This document shows, one piece after another, positions 25,988 through 33,961 of a DNA stretch of 64,000 nt. Position 1 is the first letter of the stretch. Each line of letters opens with the position of its first letter. Source of the DNA: Firmicutes bacterium UBA6113 (GTDB taxonomy: Bacteria; Bacillota; Clostridia; Tissierellales; Sedimentibacteraceae); NCBI GenBank assembly GCA_002422545.1, contig DIWF01000028.1, forward strand, positions 62,001 through 126,000, given 5' to 3'. The notes under the pieces are model-generated. The model was not told the origin of the DNA, ran no database searches, and saw only the letters and a list, made by a program, of their open reading frames with translations. A program made the position numbers and the translations under genes.

Positions 25988-26245
25988 TCATAACTTCTTT
26001 AATACAACATTTAAATCTAGAGTCTGCGTTCCATCATTCAATTCAAAATACGGAATTCCGATGCCTACAGAATTGCGTACCGATTCATACAAAGTACTTT
26101 TTTCCCTTACCTGCAAATAGTCTTTTAACGCCGCAAAGCTTGCAGAAATATCTTGAAAATCTATATCTGCATTCTTTTCTTTCAATTTGTTGAGTGCGTA
26201 AAGTGTATCAGGGCACAAGTGACTTCCAATTAATTTTACTTTCAT
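25988..26245 (-). CDS. Glutaredoxin-like CPDT protein, copy 2
   Basis: 85 residues beginning MKVKLIGSHLCPDTLYALNK with a single-Cys CPDT site where glutaredoxins have CPYC. GIGIPYFELNDG supplies the cis-Pro (IPYF) expected of a thioredoxin fold. It is about two-thirds identical to the next gene (26262-26519) and separated by 16 bases: a tandem duplication. With one active Cys it would suit glutathionylation or persulfide relay rather than disulfide exchange; this is inference. Confidence 0.75.
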   Translation of the reverse strand: MKVKLIGSHLCPDTLYALNKLKEKNADIDFQDISASFAALKDYLQVREKSTLYESVRNSVGIGIPYFELNDGTQTLDLNVVLKKL

Positions 26246-26261
26246 AGTTATTCGCCTCCAA

Positions 26262-26519
26262 TCATAACCTGTTTAATATTACATCTAAATCCAGAGTTTG
26301 TATTCCATCCTTCATTTCAAAATAAGGGATTCCCACGCCTCCAGTTTTACGGACTGTATCAAATAAAGCACAGTTTTCCCTCACATAAAGAAAGTCCTTT
26401 AACGCTTCAAAGCTTGCAGAAATGTTATAAAAATTAATATTCGCGCCTTTTTCCATAAGCACATTGAGTGCATATAATGTATCCGGGCACAAGTGGCTTC
26501 CGATTACTGTTACCTTCAT
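26262..26519 (-). CDS. Glutaredoxin-like CPDT protein, copy 1
   Basis: 85 residues, the same layout as its downstream copy: MKVTVIGSHLCPDTLYALNV, the cis-Pro stretch GVGIPYFEMKDG, and the end QTLDLDVILNRL. It has one additional Cys (RENCALF) that the other copy lacks, which could give this copy a resolving Cys. It lies between RidA and its paralog, in one operon. Confidence 0.75.
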   Translation of the reverse strand: MKVTVIGSHLCPDTLYALNVLMEKGANINFYNISASFEALKDFLYVRENCALFDTVRKTGGVGIPYFEMKDGIQTLDLDVILNRL

Positions 26520-26552
26520 ATCATTTACCTTTCATCTTAAATAAAAATTAAT

Positions 26553-26963
26553 TTATACATTTGACGGCATAATTGCAATTGCTTCTATTTCGCAAAGTAC
26601 ACCCTTTGGAAGTTCTTTAACAGCTACGCAGCTTCTGGCTGGTTTTGACACAAAATATCTTGAGTAAACCTCATTAAAAGCTGCAAAATCTTTCATATCT
26701 GACAAGAAACAAGTTGTTTTAAACACATGTTCAAACCCACTTCCCGCTTCTTCGAGAATTGCCCCAACATTATGACAACTTTGTTCTGACTGTTTTTCAA
26801 TAGAATTGCCTATAGTCCCATCTTCCGGATTCACTGGAATCTGACCAGATGTATATATTAACCCATTAACAATAAATCCCTGTGAATAAGGTCCTATTGC
26901 TCCTGGTGCATGTATTGTCTCTATAACTAAATTTTTATCCTCCAATTTCATATTTCTAAACAT
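26553..26963 (-). CDS. ridA: RidA-family enamine/imine deaminase
   Basis: 136 residues. The trimeric RidA fold is marked by HAPGAIGPYSQGFIVNGLIY, TSGQIPVNPEDG and the end GVLCEIEAIAIMP; the catalytic Arg is in KPARSCVAVKELP. It hydrolyses reactive 2-aminoacrylate-type intermediates to ketoacids. Such intermediates arise from PLP beta-eliminating enzymes like the two MalY types in this cluster. The start is uncertain: neither ATG 26963 nor 26951 has a good ribosome site, and the first one sits at the edge of a long inverted repeat. Confidence 0.9.
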   Translation of the reverse strand: MFRNMKLEDKNLVIETIHAPGAIGPYSQGFIVNGLIYTSGQIPVNPEDGTIGNSIEKQSEQSCHNVGAILEEAGSGFEHVFKTTCFLSDMKDFAAFNEVYSRYFVSKPARSCVAVKELPKGVLCEIEAIAIMPSNV

Positions 26964-27031
26964 GGTATAGTGCTACCTGGAATTTCTTTCTGTAATATTC
27001 GATTCAATTAATCCAGTATGCACTATACCAA
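26961..27031 (-). repeat. Inverted repeat covering the ridA start region
   Basis: TGGTATAGTGC at 26963-26973 and GCACTATACCA at 27020-27030 are perfect 11-base complements, and inner CCTGG/CCAG extends the pairing. As RNA on the minus strand it would form one long stem ending at the ATG of ridA. It may control translation, or be a remnant of a small element. Confidence 0.6.
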
Positions 27032-27074
27032 ACATTTCTTTATATCCAAATAGAATTATATAATTTCAACGTTT

Positions 27075-28496
27075 TCACTGCTGATTTGTTATCTTCACAT
27101 TTTCATTATTTTTAATCCTTATTTCATAATCTTTAAGCAACTTAAAGAATGTTCCGCTCAGTGCTATGCAGACAAACACGTTAATAAATGTAGGCAAAGC
27201 CGTCATTACATCTGCAAACAACCACATTATCTTTGGTGGAAGCCCTGCTGTAACAGCAAGTACAATCATTCCGTATTGCGATAAAGGATATATATATCTT
27301 ATAACTTTAATAATTTGTTCGTTAATTTTTGATTCACCAAACATAAATCTTAGTATTGTTTCAGCATATGTCCACTGACCTGTTGAAGTTGTCCATGCAA
27401 ATATAAATATTGATGCAGTTAACAAAACTTTTCCGGGCAAACCAAGTCCTGTTTCAAATGCCAGCAGTGTCAATGATGCACCAGAAACTCCTGACGACCA
27501 TACTCCTGAAGAAATTATTATTAATGCTGTCATAGTACAAACAAGCATAGTATCAACAAATACTTCGAATACTCCCCACATACCTTGGTCAATAGCGCTT
27601 TTTGCCTTAGCAGTTGCATGTGCCATTGGTGCCGTACCGAATCCAGCTTCATTACTATATACTGATCTTGAAACACCTCTCCTGATTGCTGCTGATACAC
27701 CAGTGCCTGCAAATCCTCCAACTGCAGCCATAGGATTAAATGCAGCAGTAAAAATGAGTTGAAAACTAGGCACTACGTTTTCGATATTCTTAATTATAAT
27801 TATTAATCCGCCAATTATATAGAAAGCAGCCATGAATGGAACAACTTTTGACGCCATTTCAGCAATTCTTCTAATTCCACCAAATAAAACAATATAAGTA
27901 AGGATAACATATACAGTCCCGGTAACTAACATTGGTATGCCAAATGTTGATTCAAATGATTCTGCAACCGTATATGACTGCAGACTAATAAATATTACAA
28001 AGAACATTCCAATTATAAATATAGTTGCAGGCAATTTCCACCATTTCATACCGCGCTCTATCCCTAAGCCTTTTTTGATGTAGTACGTTGGTCCACCGAA
28101 TGTACTTCCGTCAGAATTTTCTTCCCTATAATGTACCGCAAGCGTTACCTCAACCATTTTAGTCATCATTCCTACAAGTGCAGCTATCCACATCCAGAAC
28201 ACTGCTCCCGGTCCTCCAAGCGCTATGGCGCTTGCTACCCCTGCTATATTCCCAACGCCGATTGTGCTCGCTAATGCTATACTAACTGCTTGAAACGGCG
28301 ATACAATCCCTTTTTCCTTACTATTTTTATGATCATTTTTAAAAATTTCCCCGAATGTATTTTTCATTATATAGCCAAATTTTCTAAACTGGAAAAACCT
28401 CGAACCAATTGTAAAGAATGAGCCTGCACCGATTACAAGTATTATAAGTGGCAGTCCCCATAAAATATCTGCTAATGTTGATAAAATATTTTCCAT
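27075..28496 (-). CDS. AGCS-family sodium:alanine/glycine symporter
   Basis: 473 residues and about ten to eleven membrane segments. Family landmarks are FQAVSIALASTIGVGNIAGV near residue 70, GGPGAVFWMWIAALVGMMTK, and GVSRSVYSNEAGFGTAPMAHA. It imports alanine or glycine (or D-forms) with Na+. It begins the operon containing ridA, the CPDT genes and the PLP enzymes, so its substrate probably feeds those enzymes. No riboswitch was recognised in the 200-base leader upstream. Confidence 0.92.
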   Translation of the reverse strand: MENILSTLADILWGLPLIILVIGAGSFFTIGSRFFQFRKFGYIMKNTFGEIFKNDHKNSKEKGIVSPFQAVSIALASTIGVGNIAGVASAIALGGPGAVFWMWIAALVGMMTKMVEVTLAVHYREENSDGSTFGGPTYYIKKGLGIERGMKWWKLPATIFIIGMFFVIFISLQSYTVAESFESTFGIPMLVTGTVYVILTYIVLFGGIRRIAEMASKVVPFMAAFYIIGGLIIIIKNIENVVPSFQLIFTAAFNPMAAVGGFAGTGVSAAIRRGVSRSVYSNEAGFGTAPMAHATAKAKSAIDQGMWGVFEVFVDTMLVCTMTALIIISSGVWSSGVSGASLTLLAFETGLGLPGKVLLTASIFIFAWTTSTGQWTYAETILRFMFGESKINEQIIKVIRYIYPLSQYGMIVLAVTAGLPPKIMWLFADVMTALPTFINVFVCIALSGTFFKLLKDYEIRIKNNENVKITNQQ

Positions 28497-28703
28497 ATTA
28501 ACCTCCCGGTCTTATTGTGGTTTATTTTGAATTGATTTCTTTAGTTTGACTTAAATGACACATTTATTTTAATAACTTATTATCACCACCTTCTCAAATG
28601 AAGTTCTATTTCATTGCATTTTCATTTTGTTATAAACATTCACCTCCTAACTCAGTTAATTTAATCCGTTTTATTTTATATTCTTGCGCTTTATGCGCGT
28701 CAC

Positions 28704-29921
28704 TTAATTAATTAACATTTCTTTTTCTGTCTTTGTATTTACAGCATCACATATTCTTTTCAAACCTTCAGCCAATACAGATTTCGGGCATGCCAGATTT
28801 AGCCTTATGAAGCAGTCCGAATTATGAACAAACATATTTCCGCCTTCTAGCAACACACCAGCCTCATTGGCAAAAAACATCGGAAGATCTTCATCCTTGC
28901 CAAAATATGTGCTTAAATCCACCCATGCAAGGTACGTTGACTCTGAAATTTCAAAACTGGCTTTTGGTAGATTTTCTGATAAATATTCCTTAGTAAATGC
29001 AAAATTGTTATCAAGATAAATTCTAAGCTCCTCTAACCAGTGTTCACCCTTTTCATAAGCTGCCTGAGCACCTGCTATGCTAAGAGGATTATCAAAATTA
29101 TAATGTCTTGAAAGCCAAACTTCTCTTAATCCTTCATTTGGGATAATTATATTTGAAATCATAAGCCCTGCCATATTAAACGTCTTGCTCGGTGCCATAC
29201 AGGTAACCAACTTATCATACTCAGGAAATAACTTAGCTAATGGAGTGTGTTTTTTGTTAACTCTCAGAAGATCACAGTGAATTTCGTCTGAGATAATCCA
29301 CATATTGTTTTTGACGCATATGTCACCTAATCTTCTCAGCTCTTCTTCAGTCCATACACGTCCAGAAGGATTATGAGGATTGCACAAAATTAAGAGTGTA
29401 TTTTTCTCATCTGCAGCTTTCTGTTCAAAATCATCAAAATCAATTCTATAATAACCATTATCATTTATAAGATCTGAATATATGCTCTCACGATGGTTGA
29501 AATCTGCCGCATATTTAAAATAGGCATAACTTGGAGTCAAAAATATAATCTTTTCATCCGGCTTGCAGATAAAGTTAACAAGTTCGTATAATGCTGGTAT
29601 AATACCATTAGACATAACCAGATGTTTTTTTTCAAAACTCCATCCATACCTACTAATGCACCAGTTCACAAAAGCATTGTAATAGTCGTTTGAAAATATT
29701 CTAGTATATCCAAATATTCTTTTGTCCAGGCGTTCTTTGATTGCATCAATGATAACCTTCGGAGTTGCAAACTCCATATCTGCAACCCACATTCTGATAA
29801 ACTCCTCATCCTTGTAAGGAAATACCATTGATTCATCCGCATGGAATATATAACTGCGAAAACCATCTGTATTCATTGCATTCGTATTTCTTCTGTCAAT
29901 AATTTCATCAAAATTATACAT
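28704..29921 (-). CDS. MalY/PatB-type PLP enzyme, second copy
   Basis: 405 residues with the same landmarks as the enzyme at 24789: MWVADMEFATPKVI, FGYTRIFSND, CNPHNPSGRVWTEEEL, SDEIHCDLLR and Schiff-base Lys in CMAPSKTFNMAGLMIS. The two are clearly diverged, so they probably have different substrates. It faces an XRE regulator across a 222-base divergent promoter region and is the first gene on its side. C-S lyase activity is the family expectation; transamination is possible. Confidence 0.85.
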   Translation of the reverse strand: MYNFDEIIDRRNTNAMNTDGFRSYIFHADESMVFPYKDEEFIRMWVADMEFATPKVIIDAIKERLDKRIFGYTRIFSNDYYNAFVNWCISRYGWSFEKKHLVMSNGIIPALYELVNFICKPDEKIIFLTPSYAYFKYAADFNHRESIYSDLINDNGYYRIDFDDFEQKAADEKNTLLILCNPHNPSGRVWTEEELRRLGDICVKNNMWIISDEIHCDLLRVNKKHTPLAKLFPEYDKLVTCMAPSKTFNMAGLMISNIIIPNEGLREVWLSRHYNFDNPLSIAGAQAAYEKGEHWLEELRIYLDNNFAFTKEYLSENLPKASFEISESTYLAWVDLSTYFGKDEDLPMFFANEAGVLLEGGNMFVHNSDCFIRLNLACPKSVLAEGLKRICDAVNTKTEKEMLIN

Positions 29922-30143
29922 AATCTTGTCCTACCTTCTGTTATTGAAATATTTGAGATAATTTTACTAATAATACGTTTCCACGTCAAAGTGACACAAG
30001 TTTCTTTAAAGTAGAAATTTAATTTAAATATTCTATTCAGAATTGAATTTTCGTCTCATTTGTGCTACACTTAGTTAAGTTTTTATTTTGAACTTATAAA
30101 GTAATCAATAAATCTATTTTAAATAAACTTTTTAGGAGGATCT

Positions 30144-30851
30144 ATGTCTGAAATTAACATTGAAATAGGTAAGATAATAAGAAACTTCCGTAAGAAAAGA
30201 AAGATGACAATAGAAGAGCTATCTAAAATTATCAGAAAAAGCAAAGCAACTGTTTCCAAATATGAAAAAGGGGAAATAGTTATAGACATTGTTACATTGT
30301 ATGATATAGCCGCTGCTCTCCAGGTCCACGTTGAACAACTTCTTTACTGCAGACCCGAACGAACGAGGATATCTGAAAAAGGTAAGAATCCGGCATTCTT
30401 CAGCGGCCTATCTCAATTTTATTCCTATGTATTTGACGGAAGGGCAAACCGGATAATCAGATGCGTTTTTGATGTTCTATCTGAAGCAGGAGAGTCCAGA
30501 TATAAAATCATGATGTACATGAATTTTAAAGATTATAGCAATTATCAAAACTGTGAAAATACTTATTGGGGTTATATAGAACATTATGATGCTCTCACAA
30601 ACATCTTAATGAGGAATCAGGATACACCAATGGAACAGGTTACTGCCAGTATTTTAGCATCTTTTCTTGATTCAGATACAAAATGGGGACTGTTCTTTGG
30701 GATTTCTTCACGGCCTATGATGCCAATAGCAGTAAAAATGCTTTTTTCCAAAAAGATATTAAAAGAAGATGAGTCTCTTATAGAACAACTAAAAGTTTCA
30801 AAAGAAGATATCCGCCTTTTGAAGCTTTATAATATGATTTCGGTGACGTAA
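30144..30851 (+). CDS. XRE-family transcriptional regulator
   Basis: 235 residues. Residues ~8-64 are a Cro/C1 helix-turn-helix (IRNFRKKRKMTIEELSKIIR, SKATVSKYEKG). The remaining ~170 residues are a helical domain of unknown type with many aromatic residues. AGGAGG precedes the ATG. It is divergent from the second MalY gene and so is a good candidate to control the PLP/RidA cluster. It ends at a strong terminator. Confidence 0.85.
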   Translation: MSEINIEIGKIIRNFRKKRKMTIEELSKIIRKSKATVSKYEKGEIVIDIVTLYDIAAALQVHVEQLLYCRPERTRISEKGKNPAFFSGLSQFYSYVFDGRANRIIRCVFDVLSEAGESRYKIMMYMNFKDYSNYQNCENTYWGYIEHYDALTNILMRNQDTPMEQVTASILASFLDSDTKWGLFFGISSRPMMPIAVKMLFSKKILKEDESLIEQLKVSKEDIRLLKLYNMISVT

Positions 30852-30904
30852 CAATTGTTGTTAAGATAGTCTTTGATTGTTGAATTACAATACCTGCAAA
30901 AACT

Positions 30905-30942
30905 TTAAAAGCCACATTCATTTCATAAATGTGGCTTTTTGT
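30905..30942. terminator. Bidirectional intrinsic terminator
   Basis: Stem AAAGCCACAT/ATGTGGCTTT with an 11-base loop, an A-run on the left and TTTTT on the right. It closes the XRE gene from the left and the 31013 gene from the right. Confidence 0.85.
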
Positions 30943-31012
30943 ACCCTTTTATAGGTAATTGCTTTAGATAACAAATTATGGGGTTCAAATTAATGTATTT
31001 GACTACTCCGCA

Positions 31013-31303
31013 TTATGCCACGCTGTAAATTTTCACTTCAGGGTCTGCACTCAACAAAGGCTTAAGGCCGATAAATACATCACTGGTGAAAATGTCGCTT
31101 GACAAATATGCTTTTGCGTTTTCAACGCTGTCAAAGCCGTGAAGCACTTGAACGTCTTCATTTCTAATAAGTAGTTCCTTAGAAACAGCACCTTTTATTT
31201 GTGTAAGAAAAGGCTGGCGATAATCATTGTATACCTTAGCTGCTGCCGGACGATTTGCTTCATTTATTACCATTGTTATTTCCAAATATGCTTTTGCACT
31301 CAT
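31013..31303 (-). CDS. Small dimeric alpha-beta-barrel (ABM-like) protein
   Basis: 96 residues: AYLEITMVINEANRPAAAKV, a central RNEDVQVLHGFDSVENAKAY and a terminal PEVKIYSVA. This resembles the dimeric alpha-beta-barrel fold of antibiotic-biosynthesis-monooxygenase/EthD-like proteins, but no active-site residue is recognisable. It lies just downstream of hxlR1, with one copy of the shared operator motif 71 bases ahead of its start, so it belongs to the proposed HxlR regulon. Function unknown. Confidence 0.6.
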   Translation of the reverse strand: MSAKAYLEITMVINEANRPAAAKVYNDYRQPFLTQIKGAVSKELLIRNEDVQVLHGFDSVENAKAYLSSDIFTSDVFIGLKPLLSADPEVKIYSVA

Positions 31304-31373
31304 GTTATAACCTCCGCTAAATATTATTTATTGTATGGATCCATAGCCGAAGTATAACAGGGGAACTATAGAA

Positions 31374-31417
31374 AGTAAATATATTAGGAATTTTAATAGT
31401 TACTATTAAATTTCATA
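31374..31417 (-). promoter_or_regulatory. HxlR-regulon operator motif, copy A
   Basis: On the + strand it begins AGTAAATATA, then AATTTTAATAG after five bases, then ATTAAATTTCATAG. Copies B, C and D share this layout. It sits between the stop of hxlR1 and the start of the 31013-31303 gene. This copy is the most diverged in its middle block. Confidence 0.6.
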
Positions 31418-31418
31418 G

Positions 31419-31796
31419 TTATAATTGATCGCATGTTTTGCAAATAGGCAATTTCTTGTCTAGTTCGCCATCAGTATGGTTTTTTGACCATTGACAAATG
31501 TTTTGTAAAATCGGCAGCACTGATTTCCCACCTTCAGTAAGAGAATACTCTACTTTCGGCGGAATTTCATTGTATTGTACCCTATTAATAATGTTATCTT
31601 CGATTAGCTCTTTAAGCATTGCAGCAAGGACTGCATCTGTTATATTGTTCAGTTCTTTTCTAATTTCACTATATCTGCTGGCATCTTTCGAAGCTAATAT
31701 ACATATAATCCTTGACTTCCACTTGCCTCCAAAAATATTTAAACCATATTCTAACGGACACATTATTTCCTTTTCAAGCTTTGGTTCATACTTCAT
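31419..31796 (-). CDS. HxlR-family winged-helix regulator 1
   Basis: 125 residues with the HxlR pattern: an N-terminal Cys (EIMCPLEYGLNIFGGKWKSR), the recognition helix region SEIRKELNNITDAVLAAMLK, the wing EIPPKVEYSLTEGG, and a C-terminal CKTCDQL pair. It is about half identical to regulator 2. In Bacillus HxlR the corresponding N-terminal Cys takes part in formaldehyde sensing; here the Cys is kept but the nearby Lys is not, so the signal may differ. GGAGGAA precedes the ATG. Confidence 0.88.
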   Translation of the reverse strand: MKYEPKLEKEIMCPLEYGLNIFGGKWKSRIICILASKDASRYSEIRKELNNITDAVLAAMLKELIEDNIINRVQYNEIPPKVEYSLTEGGKSVLPILQNICQWSKNHTDGELDKKLPICKTCDQL

Positions 31797-32056
31797 TATT
31801 ATTCCTCCTAATCTTTCCCATAATTTTTAAATTTCTTTTAAGATTGAAATTTTGTTTTTTGTTATAATATTGATCAGCTATACTCTAATGCCATTATACA
31901 TATTCCCTGGATAATAAAGGACTATCATTAAATGAGCAGCATAAAATCACTCTTTGTAAACAAATCATGATAACTATTCATCAAAACTAAAAGGTAATAC
32001 TGTGAAAAAGTATAACACAAAACAATGGAAATGATAAGAAAGTTTATATAATTTTA

Positions 32057-32587
32057 TTAACATTGATATGATTTACTGCAATAACGATCGATTGCATAAA
32101 CCATTGAAGGTATAAATATTAGTTGTATTATAAGACCTGGTATGCCAGTTATTATTGCTCCCTTGATATATATAAGAGGATTCATATTTATCCCAAACAG
32201 CTTAATTAGCAGTTCAACTGACAGTCCTGCGGCAATCCTGCCACTTACCATTGCAATTAATAGCGATGTAAAAGTATTTAGTTTAAATTTCCTTACTGCA
32301 AGTGATGACACCAAACCATATGTGCCTAATTCAAATGCCATAATTATAGCCATAGGAAATAAAACGGGCATTCCAGTAAATATGCTGCTTGAAATTGGTG
32401 TAATTATTCCCAGTATTAGTGCTAATACAGGCGAAAGTAGCATTCCTCCCAATAAAACAGGAATATGCATTGGCAAAAAAACAGGCCCTGTCATTCCAAA
32501 AATATGAAAAATCATAGGCAAGATAATCCCTGTAGCAAGTAATAGTCCACTTAAGACCGTTTCTTTTGTTGTAATATTTTTATACAT
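32057..32587 (-). CDS. ECF transporter S component, substrate unknown
   Basis: 176 residues with five to six membrane helices. The stretches GMTGPVFLPMHIPVLLGGML, PVLALILGIITPISSSIFTG and AFELGTYGLVSSLA follow a known S-component group whose substrate I cannot name. The energy-coupling module is not in the window. It is the last gene of the 597-aa protein/larC operon. Nicotinate would fit the nickel-pincer cofactor idea, since that cofactor is built from nicotinic acid adenine dinucleotide, but this is inference. Confidence 0.75.
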   Translation of the reverse strand: MYKNITTKETVLSGLLLATGIILPMIFHIFGMTGPVFLPMHIPVLLGGMLLSPVLALILGIITPISSSIFTGMPVLFPMAIIMAFELGTYGLVSSLAVRKFKLNTFTSLLIAMVSGRIAAGLSVELLIKLFGINMNPLIYIKGAIITGIPGLIIQLIFIPSMVYAIDRYCSKSYQC

Positions 32588-32616
32588 AATTTGTCCTCCA
32601 AACTAAAAATTTATGC

Positions 32617-33060
32617 TTAAATCCAAAATCGTTGTTCATTACTTATGTTTATTAAAAATTTTTGTATTCCTGTCAAAAGTTCTTCAATACTTTCAGTATT
32701 CAAAGCTAATGCCTCAACAGGACATATTCCTGTATTGTCCCGGTTTTTTATGAAGGAACATAAATTTTCATATTGATACATAATTTTAGTTCTATTTAAT
32801 ATCTCAATTGCTTTTTCAGAAACAACATTTGTATGAAGTTCATTAATACCTGCATATGAACAAAGCATAGCCGCTGCTTTACCGATTACCTTATCAGCAA
32901 CAGAAGAATCTTTAAGCGACTCCTTTACATCTTTTACAGCCCAAAATAACGGACTAATACCCTTTTTATTACTCATATAAATAACTTCACCATTTTTAAC
33001 TATAACCAAGGTAAGATCTTCTTTTGTAAGCAAATTTTTAGCAATTTCTATATCTTTCAT
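32617..33060 (-). CDS. DUF1893-family protein
   Basis: 147 residues. The first part, LTLVIVKNGEVIYMSNKKGI then SPLFWAVKDVKES, with IGKAAAMLCSYAGINELHTN following, is typical of DUF1893, which has a cytidine-deaminase-like fold and occurs in anaerobes and methanogens. ENLCSFIKNRDNTGICPVEA holds two Cys that may bind metal. Reaction unknown. AAGGAG precedes the ATG. It lies between larC1 and the ECF S gene with short gaps, so it is part of that operon. Confidence 0.75.
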   Translation of the reverse strand: MKDIEIAKNLLTKEDLTLVIVKNGEVIYMSNKKGISPLFWAVKDVKESLKDSSVADKVIGKAAAMLCSYAGINELHTNVVSEKAIEILNRTKIMYQYENLCSFIKNRDNTGICPVEALALNTESIEELLTGIQKFLINISNEQRFWI

Positions 33061-33117
33061 TGTAACTCCTTTTGATATTACTGATTAAAACCATCGATTC
33101 TATTAATAACAATTATT

Positions 33118-33855
33118 TTATTCAATCAAACATATGCGTAATACACCTTCACACTCATATATTCTTTTACCAGTACCCAGCCCAATTTTCTTTATTTTGT
33201 AATTTTTCGGGAGTTTCCCCCCTGTCCTTATTGCGGCTACAATTGCTGCACCAGTTGGTGTAACCATTTCGCCTTCAATATTTGTGCTTATTACTTTAAG
33301 TCTATATTTATCTGCTATATAGGCTACTGCAGGCACAGGCACAGGAATCATGCCCTTTCTGCATTTTATAAAACCATGTCCATCATTTATCTCAGAAACA
33401 ATTACCTGGCTTATTTTCAAATTATCAAGGCATATTGCAGTTCCAACAATGTCAACTAATGAATCAACAGCACCGGATTCATGGAAATTAAATATTTCTA
33501 AAGGAATATCATGGATTTTAGATTCTGTTTCTGCTTTGATCTTAAATATTTTTTTAGAAATATTTTTAGCATTTTCTGAAATTGAAGATTCATCTATGAT
33601 TTTACATACATCATAGTAGTTTCTGTTTATTTTAAAATAATCTTCACTTTCTTCCTCATCTTCAAGTACCACATCGAAATCACATGCTTCTAAGTTATTT
33701 TTTCTAATTTTTGATATGTTTATTTTAAACCCCTTTATGTTCATACTTTTTAGACCGTTTATAAGAATTTCCCTATCAGCACCAAGATCCAATAGGGCAC
33801 CTACGGTCATATCACCGCTTATACCTGAATAGCATTCAATATATACTGTCTCCAC
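33118..33855 (-). CDS. larC1: LarC N-terminal half (nickel insertion into pincer cofactor)
   Basis: About 245 residues matching only the N-terminal part of LarC: VYIECYSGISGDMTVGALLD at the start, NFHESGAVDSLVDIVGTAIC near residue 110, KGMIPVPVPAVAYI, and EMVTPTGAAIVAAI near 195. LarC is a CTP-dependent nickel chelatase that completes the nickel-pincer nucleotide of lactate racemase-type enzymes. Here the C-terminal half is encoded by the gene just upstream, the reverse of the usual order. A second GTG (33855) fits the ribosome site AGAGG better than the first (33858). Confidence 0.85.
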   Translation of the reverse strand: METVYIECYSGISGDMTVGALLDLGADREILINGLKSMNIKGFKINISKIRKNNLEACDFDVVLEDEEESEDYFKINRNYYDVCKIIDESSISENAKNISKKIFKIKAETESKIHDIPLEIFNFHESGAVDSLVDIVGTAICLDNLKISQVIVSEINDGHGFIKCRKGMIPVPVPAVAYIADKYRLKVISTNIEGEMVTPTGAAIVAAIRTGGKLPKNYKIKKIGLGTGKRIYECEGVLRICLIE

Positions 33856-33865
33856 CACTTACCTC

Positions 33866-33961
33866 TCATGTCAAATATTTTTCCATAAAAACCGTAGTTA
33901 TGTCAGATTCATCTAAAGTATATGAGACTATAAATACAAAATCGCTTGATCTTCTTTCCAT
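33866..33961 (-). other. Small overlapping open frame between larC2 and larC1
   Basis: An out-of-frame ATG within the end of larC2 opens 31 codons (SSDFVFIVSYTLDESDITTV, then FMEKYLT) ending at a TGA next to the ribosome site of larC1. The frame stays open some ten codons further upstream. It could couple translation of larC1 to larC2, be a -1 frame extension of larC2, or be chance. Confidence 0.25.

Noticed and set aside
28497..28703. Possible glycine riboswitch ahead of the AGCS symporter
   Set aside because: The GGAGAG and ACCGAAGGGG-type blocks of the glycine aptamer are absent on either strand.
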